From: Rikenella sp031549665
Lineage (GTDB): Bacteria > Bacteroidota > Bacteroidia > Bacteroidales > Rikenellaceae
DNA length: 64,000 bases
Direction of reading: 5' to 3'
NCBI GenBank assembly: GCA_031549665.1
Contig: JAVBPJ010000003.1
Coordinates: 1 to 64,000, forward strand
The notes under the pieces were generated by a model, which worked only from the letters and a program-made list of their open reading frames with translations, was not told the origin of the DNA and ran no database searches. Below are positions 23,491 to 31,089 of the stretch, piece after piece. How positions within the stretch are numbered: the stretch's first letter is position 1; the number at the start of each line of letters is the position of its first letter. A program made the position numbers and the translations under genes.

Positions 23491-23498
23491 TATTTTTG
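23491..23498 (+). promoter_or_regulatory. -7 element TATTTTTG for the TlpA-like gene
   Basis: Perfect TAnnTTTG match 42 bases before the ATG at 23541. A T-run about 20 bases upstream could act as the -33 box. Confidence 0.6.
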
Positions 23499-23540
23499 TA
23501 GTCATGTAGCTATGCCTTAAATCCCTAATACCAAACCTCC

Positions 23541-24737
23541 ATGAAAAAAACATTCGTCGCTCTGCTGCTGCTGGCCGGACTCTTTGCCCGTGCGCAGGAA
23601 CAAAAATCCGACTCCGTTGTGATCCGGGGGCATATCCACGACCTGCCCGACTCGACAGGTATTCGCATTGCCTCGCTGGAGGGGCAATTGATCGTAACGT
23701 TCGCCACCGCCAAAACCATTCAGGGGCGTTTCCAGTTCGAGGTTCCGGTTTCTGTCGTTCCCCAGCGTTACGCCCTGCTGTTTAACCACGACGTGAAGGA
23801 TACGCCGGGTATGTGGTGCGAAGTGTGGGTAAAGGACGGGCCTGTAACGGTTACCGGAAAAGGCAAGCTGCTCCACACGTGGGACGTGCAGAGCGATGTG
23901 GCCGAACAGCGCGACAACAACCGTTACCTTGCCGCTTCCCGCAGCGAATGGGATCAATACCAACTTCTTGCGGTTCAGCGATCCAACTACGTTAAAATCT
24001 ACATGTCCGACACTACGTCGAAAGCGGTTCGGAAACAACTGGCCCTACAAATGAACCTGATCGATTCGCTGACCGATCCCATAGAGCTAAAAATAGCCCA
24101 CAACGATCTGCGTGTGCTTGGCCAAGGGGCGATTACCCGGGTAGGTGTCAGTCGGATGAAGAGCATTTCGTACCATTTGGCAGAGGATAGCACGTTGCGC
24201 CCTGCGCTTTTGGCGCAGTATGCGCGGTTGACTCCCGATCAAAAGAAAGACGTTGACGCTCAGTATGTTTCGGCGAAACTTTTTCCTGTTTCTGTGGTGA
24301 AAGTGGGCGATCCATTGGCGGATACCACCCTGTTCGACCTGGAGGGCAAGGCCGTTACGCTGAATGACTTGCGGCGCGAAAACCCCGGAAAATACCTGCT
24401 GCTTGACTTCTGGAGCATAGGCTGCGGCCCTTGCGTGGAGGCCGGACCCGAAACCAAAGAGCTGGCCGCCGCTTATGCCGACCGCTTGGTGGTGGTGGGC
24501 GTCAACGCCGACGGCGACGCGAAGTTGTGGGGTGAATTTTCGAAAGAACATGAAATCACCTGGGTGAACCTCGAGGACCGGGGCGGCCTCTACACGGGCC
24601 TGGGCCGTTATTACGGTGTGGCAGGAGTCCCTTTTTATGTGGTGATCGATCCCGACGGGAAAGTGGTTAAAAAATGGAGCGGCTACGGGAAAGGTTATTT
24701 GACCAATATGGTAAAACCGGTTTTGGAACAAAAATAG
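23541..24737 (+). CDS. Thioredoxin-like periplasmic oxidoreductase (DUF4369 + TlpA domain)
   Basis: 398 residues with a Sec signal (Lys-Lys-Thr-Phe-Val-Ala-Leu-Leu then Ala-Arg-Ala-Gln). The N-terminal ~200 residues look like a DUF4369-type domain. The C-terminal ~150 residues are a TlpA/ResA-type thioredoxin fold: Leu-Leu-Asp-Phe-Trp-Ser-Ile-Gly-Cys-Gly-Pro-Cys (Cys-Gly-Pro-Cys about residues 294-297) and the cis-proline loop Gly-Val-Pro-Phe-Tyr. It probably handles disulfides in the periplasm; such proteins are abundant in Bacteroidota. It has its own promoter and a terminator, so it is not part of the following unit. Confidence 0.87.
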   Translation: MKKTFVALLLLAGLFARAQEQKSDSVVIRGHIHDLPDSTGIRIASLEGQLIVTFATAKTIQGRFQFEVPVSVVPQRYALLFNHDVKDTPGMWCEVWVKDGPVTVTGKGKLLHTWDVQSDVAEQRDNNRYLAASRSEWDQYQLLAVQRSNYVKIYMSDTTSKAVRKQLALQMNLIDSLTDPIELKIAHNDLRVLGQGAITRVGVSRMKSISYHLAEDSTLRPALLAQYARLTPDQKKDVDAQYVSAKLFPVSVVKVGDPLADTTLFDLEGKAVTLNDLRRENPGKYLLLDFWSIGCGPCVEAGPETKELAAAYADRLVVVGVNADGDAKLWGEFSKEHEITWVNLEDRGGLYTGLGRYYGVAGVPFYVVIDPDGKVVKKWSGYGKGYLTNMVKPVLEQK

Positions 24738-24765
24738 GGGCTGTATTTTGCTGCCGAAAGGAACA

Positions 24766-24794
24766 AGGGGTGCGCTTTCGGGCGCACCCCTTTT
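24766..24794. terminator. Strong intrinsic terminator
   Basis: AGGGGTGCGC and its complement with a short TTTCG-type loop, followed by TTTTC. It separates the thioredoxin-like gene from the PqqD-like unit. Confidence 0.85.
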
Positions 24795-24849
24795 CGTTGT
24801 TCGTGGTGCCTCGGGGTCGGGCGGGGTTACAGGACATGGCGATTTTCGC

Positions 24850-24857
24850 TATATTTG
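24850..24857 (+). promoter_or_regulatory. -7 element TATATTTG of the PqqD-NTase-ABC-kinase-peptidase unit
   Basis: Perfect TAnnTTTG box 19 bases before the ATG at 24877, just downstream of the preceding terminator. The -33 box is weak (no TTTG at the right spacing). Confidence 0.65.
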
Positions 24858-24876
24858 CGGAGATAAACACCGATCC

Positions 24877-25146
24877 ATGAAGATAAAAGAGGGACTGCAA
24901 GTCCGCGAGATGGCTGGCGAACGCGTGCTGATCCTGCAGGGACGCATGGGGGCGGACTTGACCAAAATCATCTCGCTCAACGCGACGGCCGAGTGGCTGT
25001 TCAATCATTTCCAGGGCAGGGAGTTCACCGTTGCGGACATTGTCAACGCCCTGGCGGAGCGGTTCAGTATCGACCCGTCGACGGCCCAAACCGACGCCGC
25101 ACGCTGGGCGGACGATATGATTCGCGGCGGAGCCATTCAAGCATAA
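24877..25146 (+). CDS. PqqD-like RiPP recognition element protein
   Basis: 89 residues, the size of a free-standing PqqD domain. The winged-helix pattern is visible: strands around Arg-Val-Leu-Ile-Leu-Gln-Gly, then Ile-Ser-Leu-Asn-Ala-Thr-Ala-Glu-Trp-Leu-Phe (residues 36-46), then Phe-Thr-Val-Ala-Asp-Ile-Val-Asn-Ala-Leu-Ala-Glu-Arg-Phe. Such proteins bind leader peptides and hand them to modifying enzymes. It is the first gene of a five-gene unit with its own promoter. No precursor peptide is visible within the unit. Confidence 0.85.
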   Translation: MKIKEGLQVREMAGERVLILQGRMGADLTKIISLNATAEWLFNHFQGREFTVADIVNALAERFSIDPSTAQTDAARWADDMIRGGAIQA

Positions 25147-25160
25147 GCCCCTTCTTCCCC

Positions 25161-26267
25161 ATGACCGTTTTTTCCGATCAGCCGAATCGTTTGCCCCAGG
25201 CGCCCCTTCGTTTGCTGGAGCTGGTTCGGGCCGGGATCGGCACGGGCGCTCCCGACGTTCGATCGTTCGAAGGACTCGATGCGGCAGCGTGGCAAGAGTT
25301 GCTCGACCTTTCGATCCGGCAGGGAGTGATCGCGCTGGCCTACGACGGGGCGATGACCCTGCCCGCCGGACTGCATCCCCCCAAGCAGGTAAGGCTCCCC
25401 TGGGCCCTACACGTCGAATCGGTGGAACGGCGCAGCCAACACCAGGCCGAGGTCGCCGGAGAGATAGCCCGGTTGCTGGCTGCCGAGAACATTCCCGCCC
25501 TGCAATTCAAAGGAGCCTCGCTGGCGCGTTTTTACCCCACCCCCTCGCACCGCGAGTCGGGCGACATCGACCTCTACCTTTTTGGCCACGCAGCCAGGGC
25601 CGAGCAACTGCTGCTACAGGCCGGAGCCACCAAGTACGAAATGAGCCACGAACGGCACCTGATCGTTGTGTACAAGGGAGTGCCGATCGAACTCCACCAC
25701 CATTTTATTGACGAAGACAAGTCGGAAAGTCGGGAACTTGAACAAAATTTGCAGGAATTTGCGCAGGGGATTTATGGCGAGCCGCCCGCCGGAAAATTTC
25801 TGCTTCCCCCGCCCGATTTCGACGCCCTGTTTGTGATGATCCACACCATGGGCCACTTCATCCGGTTGGAAATAGTGCTTCGGCAACTGTGCGATTTGGC
25901 CTGTTTGTGGAAAGCCTGCGGGTCCGAAATAGACCGGAATGCTTATGTCGAACGTTTTGAACGGGCGGGCTACGCCCCGCTTTCCGATGCGTTGACCGCC
26001 CTTTGCGTGCGTTACCTGGGGCTTGCCCCCGACCAGGCGCCCTCCCATGCGGAAAATCGACCTCTCGAAGAGCGGATTTTACACGAACTGTTCTTCCCCG
26101 TTGCCCGGAAAAACTGCAACAGTTGGATCGGTATTATACAGTATAAATTCCTGCGTTTGAAGGGCTTGGCCTGGCGTTATCGTCTGGCCGGACACAATTA
26201 CCCACGCCGTGTTTGGAAAGCGGCCCTGAGATTTTTCCGTCACCCCATTGCGGCAGCTAAATTATGA
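25161..26267 (+). CDS. NTP_transf_5-type nucleotidyltransferase family protein
   Basis: 368 residues from ATG 25161. The nucleotidyltransferase core is Leu-Gln-Phe-Lys-Gly-Ala-Ser-Leu-Ala-Arg then Arg-Glu-Ser-Gly-Asp-Ile-Asp-Leu-Tyr-Leu (about residues 115-140), with the Asp-x-Asp metal ligands in Gly-Asp-Ile-Asp. A His-rich Glu-Leu-His-His-His-Phe follows. Homologues occur in some lasso-peptide clusters, where they tailor a phosphorylated C-terminus. Here the gene sits between a PqqD-like gene (14 bp) and an ABC exporter (4-bp overlap). Substrate unknown. Confidence 0.85.
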   Translation: MTVFSDQPNRLPQAPLRLLELVRAGIGTGAPDVRSFEGLDAAAWQELLDLSIRQGVIALAYDGAMTLPAGLHPPKQVRLPWALHVESVERRSQHQAEVAGEIARLLAAENIPALQFKGASLARFYPTPSHRESGDIDLYLFGHAARAEQLLLQAGATKYEMSHERHLIVVYKGVPIELHHHFIDEDKSESRELEQNLQEFAQGIYGEPPAGKFLLPPPDFDALFVMIHTMGHFIRLEIVLRQLCDLACLWKACGSEIDRNAYVERFERAGYAPLSDALTALCVRYLGLAPDQAPSHAENRPLEERILHELFFPVARKNCNSWIGIIQYKFLRLKGLAWRYRLAGHNYPRRVWKAALRFFRHPIAAAKL

Positions 26268-27955
26268 CCTCTTTCGGTACGATCCTTCGCCTGATACCCC
26301 CCTCGCTGCGCCGCCGCGGCGCAGGAATCGCCGCAAGCGTGCTGCTGCGTCAGCTGCTCGATTTGGCGGGGTTGGCCCTGCTGATCCCCGTGTTGGTGCT
26401 GCTGTTCGATCCCTCGGGGATTGCTCCCGGCTCCCTGTTGGGCCGTTTGGGCGCCTGGACAGGCCTTTCGGATGCAGCTTTTACAGGGGTTTTATGTGGC
26501 GGAGCACTGCTGTTCACGGTGGCTAAAAACATGCTTTGCATGCTGCTGGGAAACATGCAAACCCGCTACGCGATGGAGCTGTACCGCTATTTTTCGGTGC
26601 GGCTGTTCGACAATTACTACCGCCGGGGCCTGCTTTTCGTCAAGGGGCATCATTCGGTCGACCTCTCGCACAAAATCAACGGCGTTTGCTATGCCTTTGG
26701 CCAGGGAGTGCTTTCGCCGATGTTCACCATGGCCGGAGAGGCCCTGCTGTTTATGGCCATCTGGCTCTTTTTGCTGGTGTTGTTGTCCTGGGCCACCCTG
26801 TTGCTGACCCTCTGTCTGGGGTTGGCCGTGCTGCTCTATTCCCTGCTTATTCGCCGCCGCCTGGAGCGCTGCGGCCGCGCCGAGAACGAACAAAAACGCC
26901 GCCAGGCGCGTACCGTAACCGAACTTTTCCGGGGCTATGCCGAGGTGGAGATCAACGGGGCGTTCGAGCCCTTGCGGCGCCGTTTTGTCGGAGGGTTGGA
27001 GGATATTTCCGCCAGCAGGGTGAAGATCGACCGATTGGTGCGCCTGCCCGCCGGGGTGATCGAGGGCGCCGTGGTGCTTGGCTTGGCGTTGATGGTGCTG
27101 ATTTACGGCGGTTCGGGCGCTTCGTCGACGGCGGCGTTCGGACTGTTCGCCGTCGGGTCGCTGCGGATGCTTCCCGCCGTGCGGGCCGTGGTGAGCGGCT
27201 TTGCGCAAATCAGGAACAACCGCTTTTCGGTCGAGGTGATCGCCGAGGCTTTTGCCGCCGATCCCCCTTGTGCAGAGATGCAGGCCGAACCGCTGGTATT
27301 TTCCCATACCCTGCAGGCGCGGGAGGTAACTTTCGCTTATCCCGACGCCCTGCCTGCCGAGCCGCCTGCGCTGGACTCCTTTTCGCTGGAGGTGCGGCGC
27401 GGCGAACGGATCGGCATACAGGGCGCCTCGGGTGCCGGGAAGAGTACGCTGTTCAACTTGTTGCTGGGTTTTTACGCTCCCGCGAGCGGCGAGATTCTGA
27501 TCGACGGCCGGCCGCTCACCGCCGCTAACCGCGCATCGTGGCACCGGCAGGTTGGATATGTGCCTCAGGAAGTGTTTGTTATAGACGGATCGCTGGCCGA
27601 AAACATAGCCTTTGGCCAGCCGATCGACCTGCCGCGCATCCGTCAGGTGCTGGAACAGACCAGGCTGGCCGACTGGGCCGCCGCCCTGCCCTGCGGGGTC
27701 GATACTCTGCTGGGCGAAAACGGCTGCCGCCTTTCGGGCGGCGAACGCCAACGGCTCGGGCTGGCCCGGGCGCTCTACAAGGGTGCCGAGGTGCTGTTTT
27801 TGGACGAACCCACCTCGTCGCTCGATCCGGCCACCGAAGCCGGGATCCTCGAATCCATCCGCCAATTGTCGGATTCCCGCCGCGAACTGACGATCCTGAT
27901 GATCTCGCACCGCCGTTCGTCGCTCGATTTCTGCGACCGCGTACTCTCCCTCTGA
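26264..27955 (+). CDS. ABC exporter, fused permease and ATPase
   Basis: 563 residues: an N-terminal six-helix type-1 exporter domain (residues ~1-310) and a C-terminal ATPase. Walker A is Gly-Ala-Ser-Gly-Ala-Gly-Lys-Ser-Thr (about residue 388), the signature is Leu-Ser-Gly-Gly-Glu-Arg-Gln-Arg (about 492), and Walker B is Val-Leu-Phe-Leu-Asp-Glu-Pro-Thr. There is no N-terminal C39 peptidase domain, so any leader cleavage must be done by another protein, for which the S26-type peptidase two genes on is a candidate. It overlaps the nucleotidyltransferase stop by four bases. Confidence 0.92.
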   Translation: MTSFGTILRLIPPSLRRRGAGIAASVLLRQLLDLAGLALLIPVLVLLFDPSGIAPGSLLGRLGAWTGLSDAAFTGVLCGGALLFTVAKNMLCMLLGNMQTRYAMELYRYFSVRLFDNYYRRGLLFVKGHHSVDLSHKINGVCYAFGQGVLSPMFTMAGEALLFMAIWLFLLVLLSWATLLLTLCLGLAVLLYSLLIRRRLERCGRAENEQKRRQARTVTELFRGYAEVEINGAFEPLRRRFVGGLEDISASRVKIDRLVRLPAGVIEGAVVLGLALMVLIYGGSGASSTAAFGLFAVGSLRMLPAVRAVVSGFAQIRNNRFSVEVIAEAFAADPPCAEMQAEPLVFSHTLQAREVTFAYPDALPAEPPALDSFSLEVRRGERIGIQGASGAGKSTLFNLLLGFYAPASGEILIDGRPLTAANRASWHRQVGYVPQEVFVIDGSLAENIAFGQPIDLPRIRQVLEQTRLADWAAALPCGVDTLLGENGCRLSGGERQRLGLARALYKGAEVLFLDEPTSSLDPATEAGILESIRQLSDSRRELTILMISHRRSSLDFCDRVLSL

Positions 27956-27959
27956 CCCC

Positions 27960-28826
27960 ATGACCCAAACCTGCGAAATTGCCGGACACGGCTTGCAATT
28001 CGAGGCTCCCGCCGCGGCCCCCACCGTGGGGTACGAGCCGTTTGTTGTGAGCGCTCCGGCGGCCGATCCGGTGGTCGTGGTGCAGTCCGCCATTACCCGC
28101 CGCGAACACGTGGCCGCGCCTTTTTACGAGGTGGAGAACGAGGGCATCCATACCTCCCTCTCCTACATGGACGGCGGCTTTTTCATGAAAGCGGTTCCGC
28201 CGCGAGGGACAGCCCTTTGCTGTGAGTTGCTTGTGGAGCCGGGCCGCGTGGTGGTGCGCAGCGATGCCTCGGCGGCCACTCCTCCCTACCTGCTCCACTT
28301 CGCTCTTTGGCTCGCCTACGGCATCGCCACCGCCGGAAGCCGCACCATCGCGTTCCACGCTTCGGCCGTTTGCCAGGGCGGGAAAGCGATCCTTTTCCTG
28401 GGTGAGTCGGGTACCGGGAAAAGCACCCACACCCGCCTGTGGTGCGAACACATTGCCGGAAGCGAGCTGTTGAACGACGACAGTCCTGTGGTGCGCGTGC
28501 AATCCGATACGGTGGTTGCCTGCGGTTCGCCCTGGAGCGGAAAAACACCCTGTTACCGCGCCGTGTGCGCTCCGGTGGCGGCCATTGTGCGGCTCAGCCA
28601 GGCTCCCCACAACCGGGTCGTCCGTCTGCGGGGCGTGGCGGCTCTGGGAGCGCTGCTTCCCTCCTGCCCGACAGCCCTGATGAACGACAAGCCGCTGGCG
28701 GCGAATTACTACGATACCCTTTCGCTCATCCTGAATCAGGTTCCCCTGTACCACCTGGAATGTTTGCCCGACCGTGCCGCCGCGCAACTGGTGTTCGACA
28801 CCCTGAAAACTGACGGACGACTATGA
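27960..28826 (+). CDS. HPr-kinase-like ATP-dependent kinase
   Basis: 288 residues. The HprK-like C-terminal half shows Phe-His-Ala-Ser-Ala-Val, a P-loop Gly-Glu-Ser-Gly-Thr-Gly-Lys-Ser-Thr-His-Thr (about residues 148-158), Leu-Asn-Asp-Asp-Ser-Pro-Val-Val-Arg and Cys-Gly-Ser-Pro-Trp-Ser-Gly-Lys-Thr. The N-terminal HPrK domain is absent, as in the short peptide-tailoring kinases (for example those of phosphorylated lasso peptides). No HPr gene is nearby. It overlaps the following peptidase by four bases. Confidence 0.85.
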   Translation: MTQTCEIAGHGLQFEAPAAAPTVGYEPFVVSAPAADPVVVVQSAITRREHVAAPFYEVENEGIHTSLSYMDGGFFMKAVPPRGTALCCELLVEPGRVVVRSDASAATPPYLLHFALWLAYGIATAGSRTIAFHASAVCQGGKAILFLGESGTGKSTHTRLWCEHIAGSELLNDDSPVVRVQSDTVVACGSPWSGKTPCYRAVCAPVAAIVRLSQAPHNRVVRLRGVAALGALLPSCPTALMNDKPLAANYYDTLSLILNQVPLYHLECLPDRAAAQLVFDTLKTDGRL

Positions 28827-29269
28827 AAACGGTTCCAAATCGTTCGTTTTTCGAGGTGGTCGAGTCGTTGATCGAGCAGGGCCAACCGGTTGAACTCCGC
28901 ATGCGCGGCGGCAGCATGCGCCCCTACCTGCGCGGCGACCGCGATGTGGCGGTGTTGGAGCCGGTCGCTCCTGAACAACTTAAAAAGGGAGATGTTGTGT
29001 TGTTCCGTTACCGGGGGGCGCACCTGTTACACCGCATTGCGGCCATCGACGGCGATCGGCTGTCGCTGTTGGGCGACGGGGCGCTGAACGGGGAACAGGC
29101 CGTCCGCTCCGACGTGGTGGCGCGGCTGGTGCGGGTGATCCGACCGTCGGGCCGCACGGAATCGGCAACCTCCGCCGGGGTGCGTTTGTACACAGGGGTT
29201 TGGCGCGGGCTTCGTCCCCTGCGCCGCTACCTGCTGGCGGTTTACGACCGCACGCTGGCGCGACTCTAA
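28823..29269 (+). CDS. S24/S26-type signal-peptidase-like protein (Ser-His type)
   Basis: 148 residues. Box B reads Met-Arg-Gly-Gly-Ser-Met-Arg-Pro-Tyr-Leu (candidate nucleophile Ser about residue 32). The later segment Gly-Asp-Val-Val-Leu-Phe-Arg-Tyr ... Leu-Leu-His-Arg-Ile has His where bacterial Lep has Lys, i.e. the ER/SipW-like dyad. No clear membrane anchor is seen; the basic C-terminus (Arg-Gly-Leu-Arg-Pro-Leu-Arg-Arg-Tyr) may be amphipathic. It is last in the five-gene unit; leader removal or export-linked cleavage is an inference. Confidence 0.82.
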   Translation: MKTVPNRSFFEVVESLIEQGQPVELRMRGGSMRPYLRGDRDVAVLEPVAPEQLKKGDVVLFRYRGAHLLHRIAAIDGDRLSLLGDGALNGEQAVRSDVVARLVRVIRPSGRTESATSAGVRLYTGVWRGLRPLRRYLLAVYDRTLARL

Positions 29270-29325
29270 AACCGAGGCCTTGAATCAATCGTCGAACCGC
29301 GGAACTTTGTTCGCGGCCGAAGCTC

Positions 29326-31089
29326 TTACAAGGGCTTGGTTTTTTCGCGCAGCCAGGCGGCTTCCTCGGCTGAAAGCAGAGGGGCGAGCCGTTCATACAC
29401 CGTGGCGTGGTAGCGGTCGATCCACTCTTTCTCTTCCAAGCTCAACAGCGAACGGTCGATCGGCCGGGTTGCGATCGGGCAAAGGGTGAGCGTTTCGAAC
29501 TCAAAGAATCCCGCCTGTGGAGCCGCCACAACGGCCAGCATGTTTTCGATCCGCACGCCGTGCTGGCCGGCCCGATAGAGTCCGGGTTCGCAACTTTGTA
29601 CCATGCCCGCTTCCAGCATAACCGGATTCTCGTTCATCCGGATCGATTGCGGCCCTTCGTGGACTCCCAGGAAATGGCCGATGCCGTGTCCCGTTCCGTG
29701 GCCGTAGTTTACCCCCTGTTGCCACAGGAATTGGCGGGCCAGCACGTCGAGCTGCGCCCCGCGCGTCCCTTGCGGGAAACGGGCCGACGACAGGGCGATC
29801 ATCCCCTTGAGTACGAGCGTGTAATCGCGGGCCTGTTCCGGCGTGGGCGTGCCGAAATGATAGGTGCGCGTGATGTCGGTGGTGCCGTACAGGTACTGCC
29901 CGCCGCTGTCCACCAGCAGCAGGTTGTCGATCCCCACGGGCGCGCTGCCCTGCGGGCTGGCGTGGTAGTGGACAATGGCTCCGTTGGGGCCGTAGCCGAC
30001 AATGGGGGGGAAGCTCTCGCTGCGGTAGCCGGGGTCGACTCCGCTCCGCAGGCGGACGATCTGTGCTGCGATTTCCGCCTCGTGCGGGCGGTTGCCGTGG
30101 GCGATTTCGGCTTCGAGCCAACGTTCAAAGCGCACCAGCGCCACGCCGTCCAGTTCGGCGGCCCGGCGGAATCCCGCCAGCTCAGTGGCGTTTTTCAGGG
30201 CCTTCAACGCGGTGATCGGGCCGTAGGGCTTGGCATCGAATCGAATGTCGATCCCCTGCCCCGCCATCTGCTGGAAAAGTCCGTAGGGGAAGGCGTCGGG
30301 ATGGATCGCCACGCACTGTCCGCGCAGGGTTTGCAGGTAGTGCGGAAACTGGTCGTACGGAAGGATTTCGACCCCTTGGGCCGCCAGGGACTTGCGGTCG
30401 TTGTCCGCGAATTTCGTCCCGTCGGCGAACAGGCGCACGGCATCGGGTTCGATGGCCAGGTAACTGATCAGAAAGGGATTGTTGTCGATGTCCGACCCGC
30501 GCAGGTTGAGCGTCCAGGCAATCTCGTCCAGCAGGGTAACCAGGCGGGTCGTCCCGGCGGGATCGCCGCTGCGGATACGCGCCAGTTTCGAGGCGGTGGC
30601 TTCACCGCTGTACTGCGTGTCGAGCAGCGAGGCTCTTCCGGCGGGAAACGGCGGCCTGCTGGGCCATACTTCGGCGAAAGGGTCGGCCGTGGCGATCAGT
30701 TCCAGTGGGGCGAATTCGAGCTTCAGGGCTTCGAACTGGTTTTTGCTGAACAGCGAGCCGTCCACGCCGATCCGGCCCGTTTTCGGGAATTTTTCCGCGA
30801 ACCATCCGGCGATCGAGGGGGTATCGGGCAATCCCAGCCGTTGCAATTCGACACCCGTGCCGGACAACTGCGCCTCGGCTTGCAGGAAATAGCGCGAATC
30901 GGTCCACAAGGCCGCCGCGTTCGGGGCGATGGCCAGCGTGCCTGCCGAGCCGTCGAAACAGCTCAGCCACGCCCGCGCTCCCCAGTGCGGAGCCACGTAT
31001 TCGCTGAAGTGCGGGTCGTTCGAGGGGACGATAAATCCGTCCAGTTCATGGCTTTGCAGCCATTGTAAAAGGGCGTTTAGCGGACTCAT
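29326..31089 (-). CDS. pepP: Xaa-Pro aminopeptidase, M24B family
   Basis: 587 residues, the long three-domain form (two creatinase-like N-domains plus the pita-bread catalytic domain). Metal ligands are visible: Asp in Leu-Leu-Val-Asp-Ser-Gly-Gly, Asp in Gly-Thr-Thr-Asp-Ile-Thr-Arg, His in Gly-His-Phe-Leu-Gly-Val-His-Glu-Gly-Pro, and Glu in Ser-Cys-Glu-Pro-Gly-Leu-Tyr. It removes N-terminal residues preceding proline and is cytosolic (no signal). Its start overlaps the end of the S46 peptidase gene by four bases, suggesting a peptide-utilisation operon. Confidence 0.92.
   Translation of the reverse strand: MSPLNALLQWLQSHELDGFIVPSNDPHFSEYVAPHWGARAWLSCFDGSAGTLAIAPNAAALWTDSRYFLQAEAQLSGTGVELQRLGLPDTPSIAGWFAEKFPKTGRIGVDGSLFSKNQFEALKLEFAPLELIATADPFAEVWPSRPPFPAGRASLLDTQYSGEATASKLARIRSGDPAGTTRLVTLLDEIAWTLNLRGSDIDNNPFLISYLAIEPDAVRLFADGTKFADNDRKSLAAQGVEILPYDQFPHYLQTLRGQCVAIHPDAFPYGLFQQMAGQGIDIRFDAKPYGPITALKALKNATELAGFRRAAELDGVALVRFERWLEAEIAHGNRPHEAEIAAQIVRLRSGVDPGYRSESFPPIVGYGPNGAIVHYHASPQGSAPVGIDNLLLVDSGGQYLYGTTDITRTYHFGTPTPEQARDYTLVLKGMIALSSARFPQGTRGAQLDVLARQFLWQQGVNYGHGTGHGIGHFLGVHEGPQSIRMNENPVMLEAGMVQSCEPGLYRAGQHGVRIENMLAVVAAPQAGFFEFETLTLCPIATRPIDRSLLSLEEKEWIDRYHATVYERLAPLLSAEEAAWLREKTKPL

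Noticed and set aside
26492..28093. A 533-codon antisense frame over the ABC exporter
   Set aside because: Same high-GC shadow effect; the plus strand holds complete Walker A, signature and Walker B motifs.
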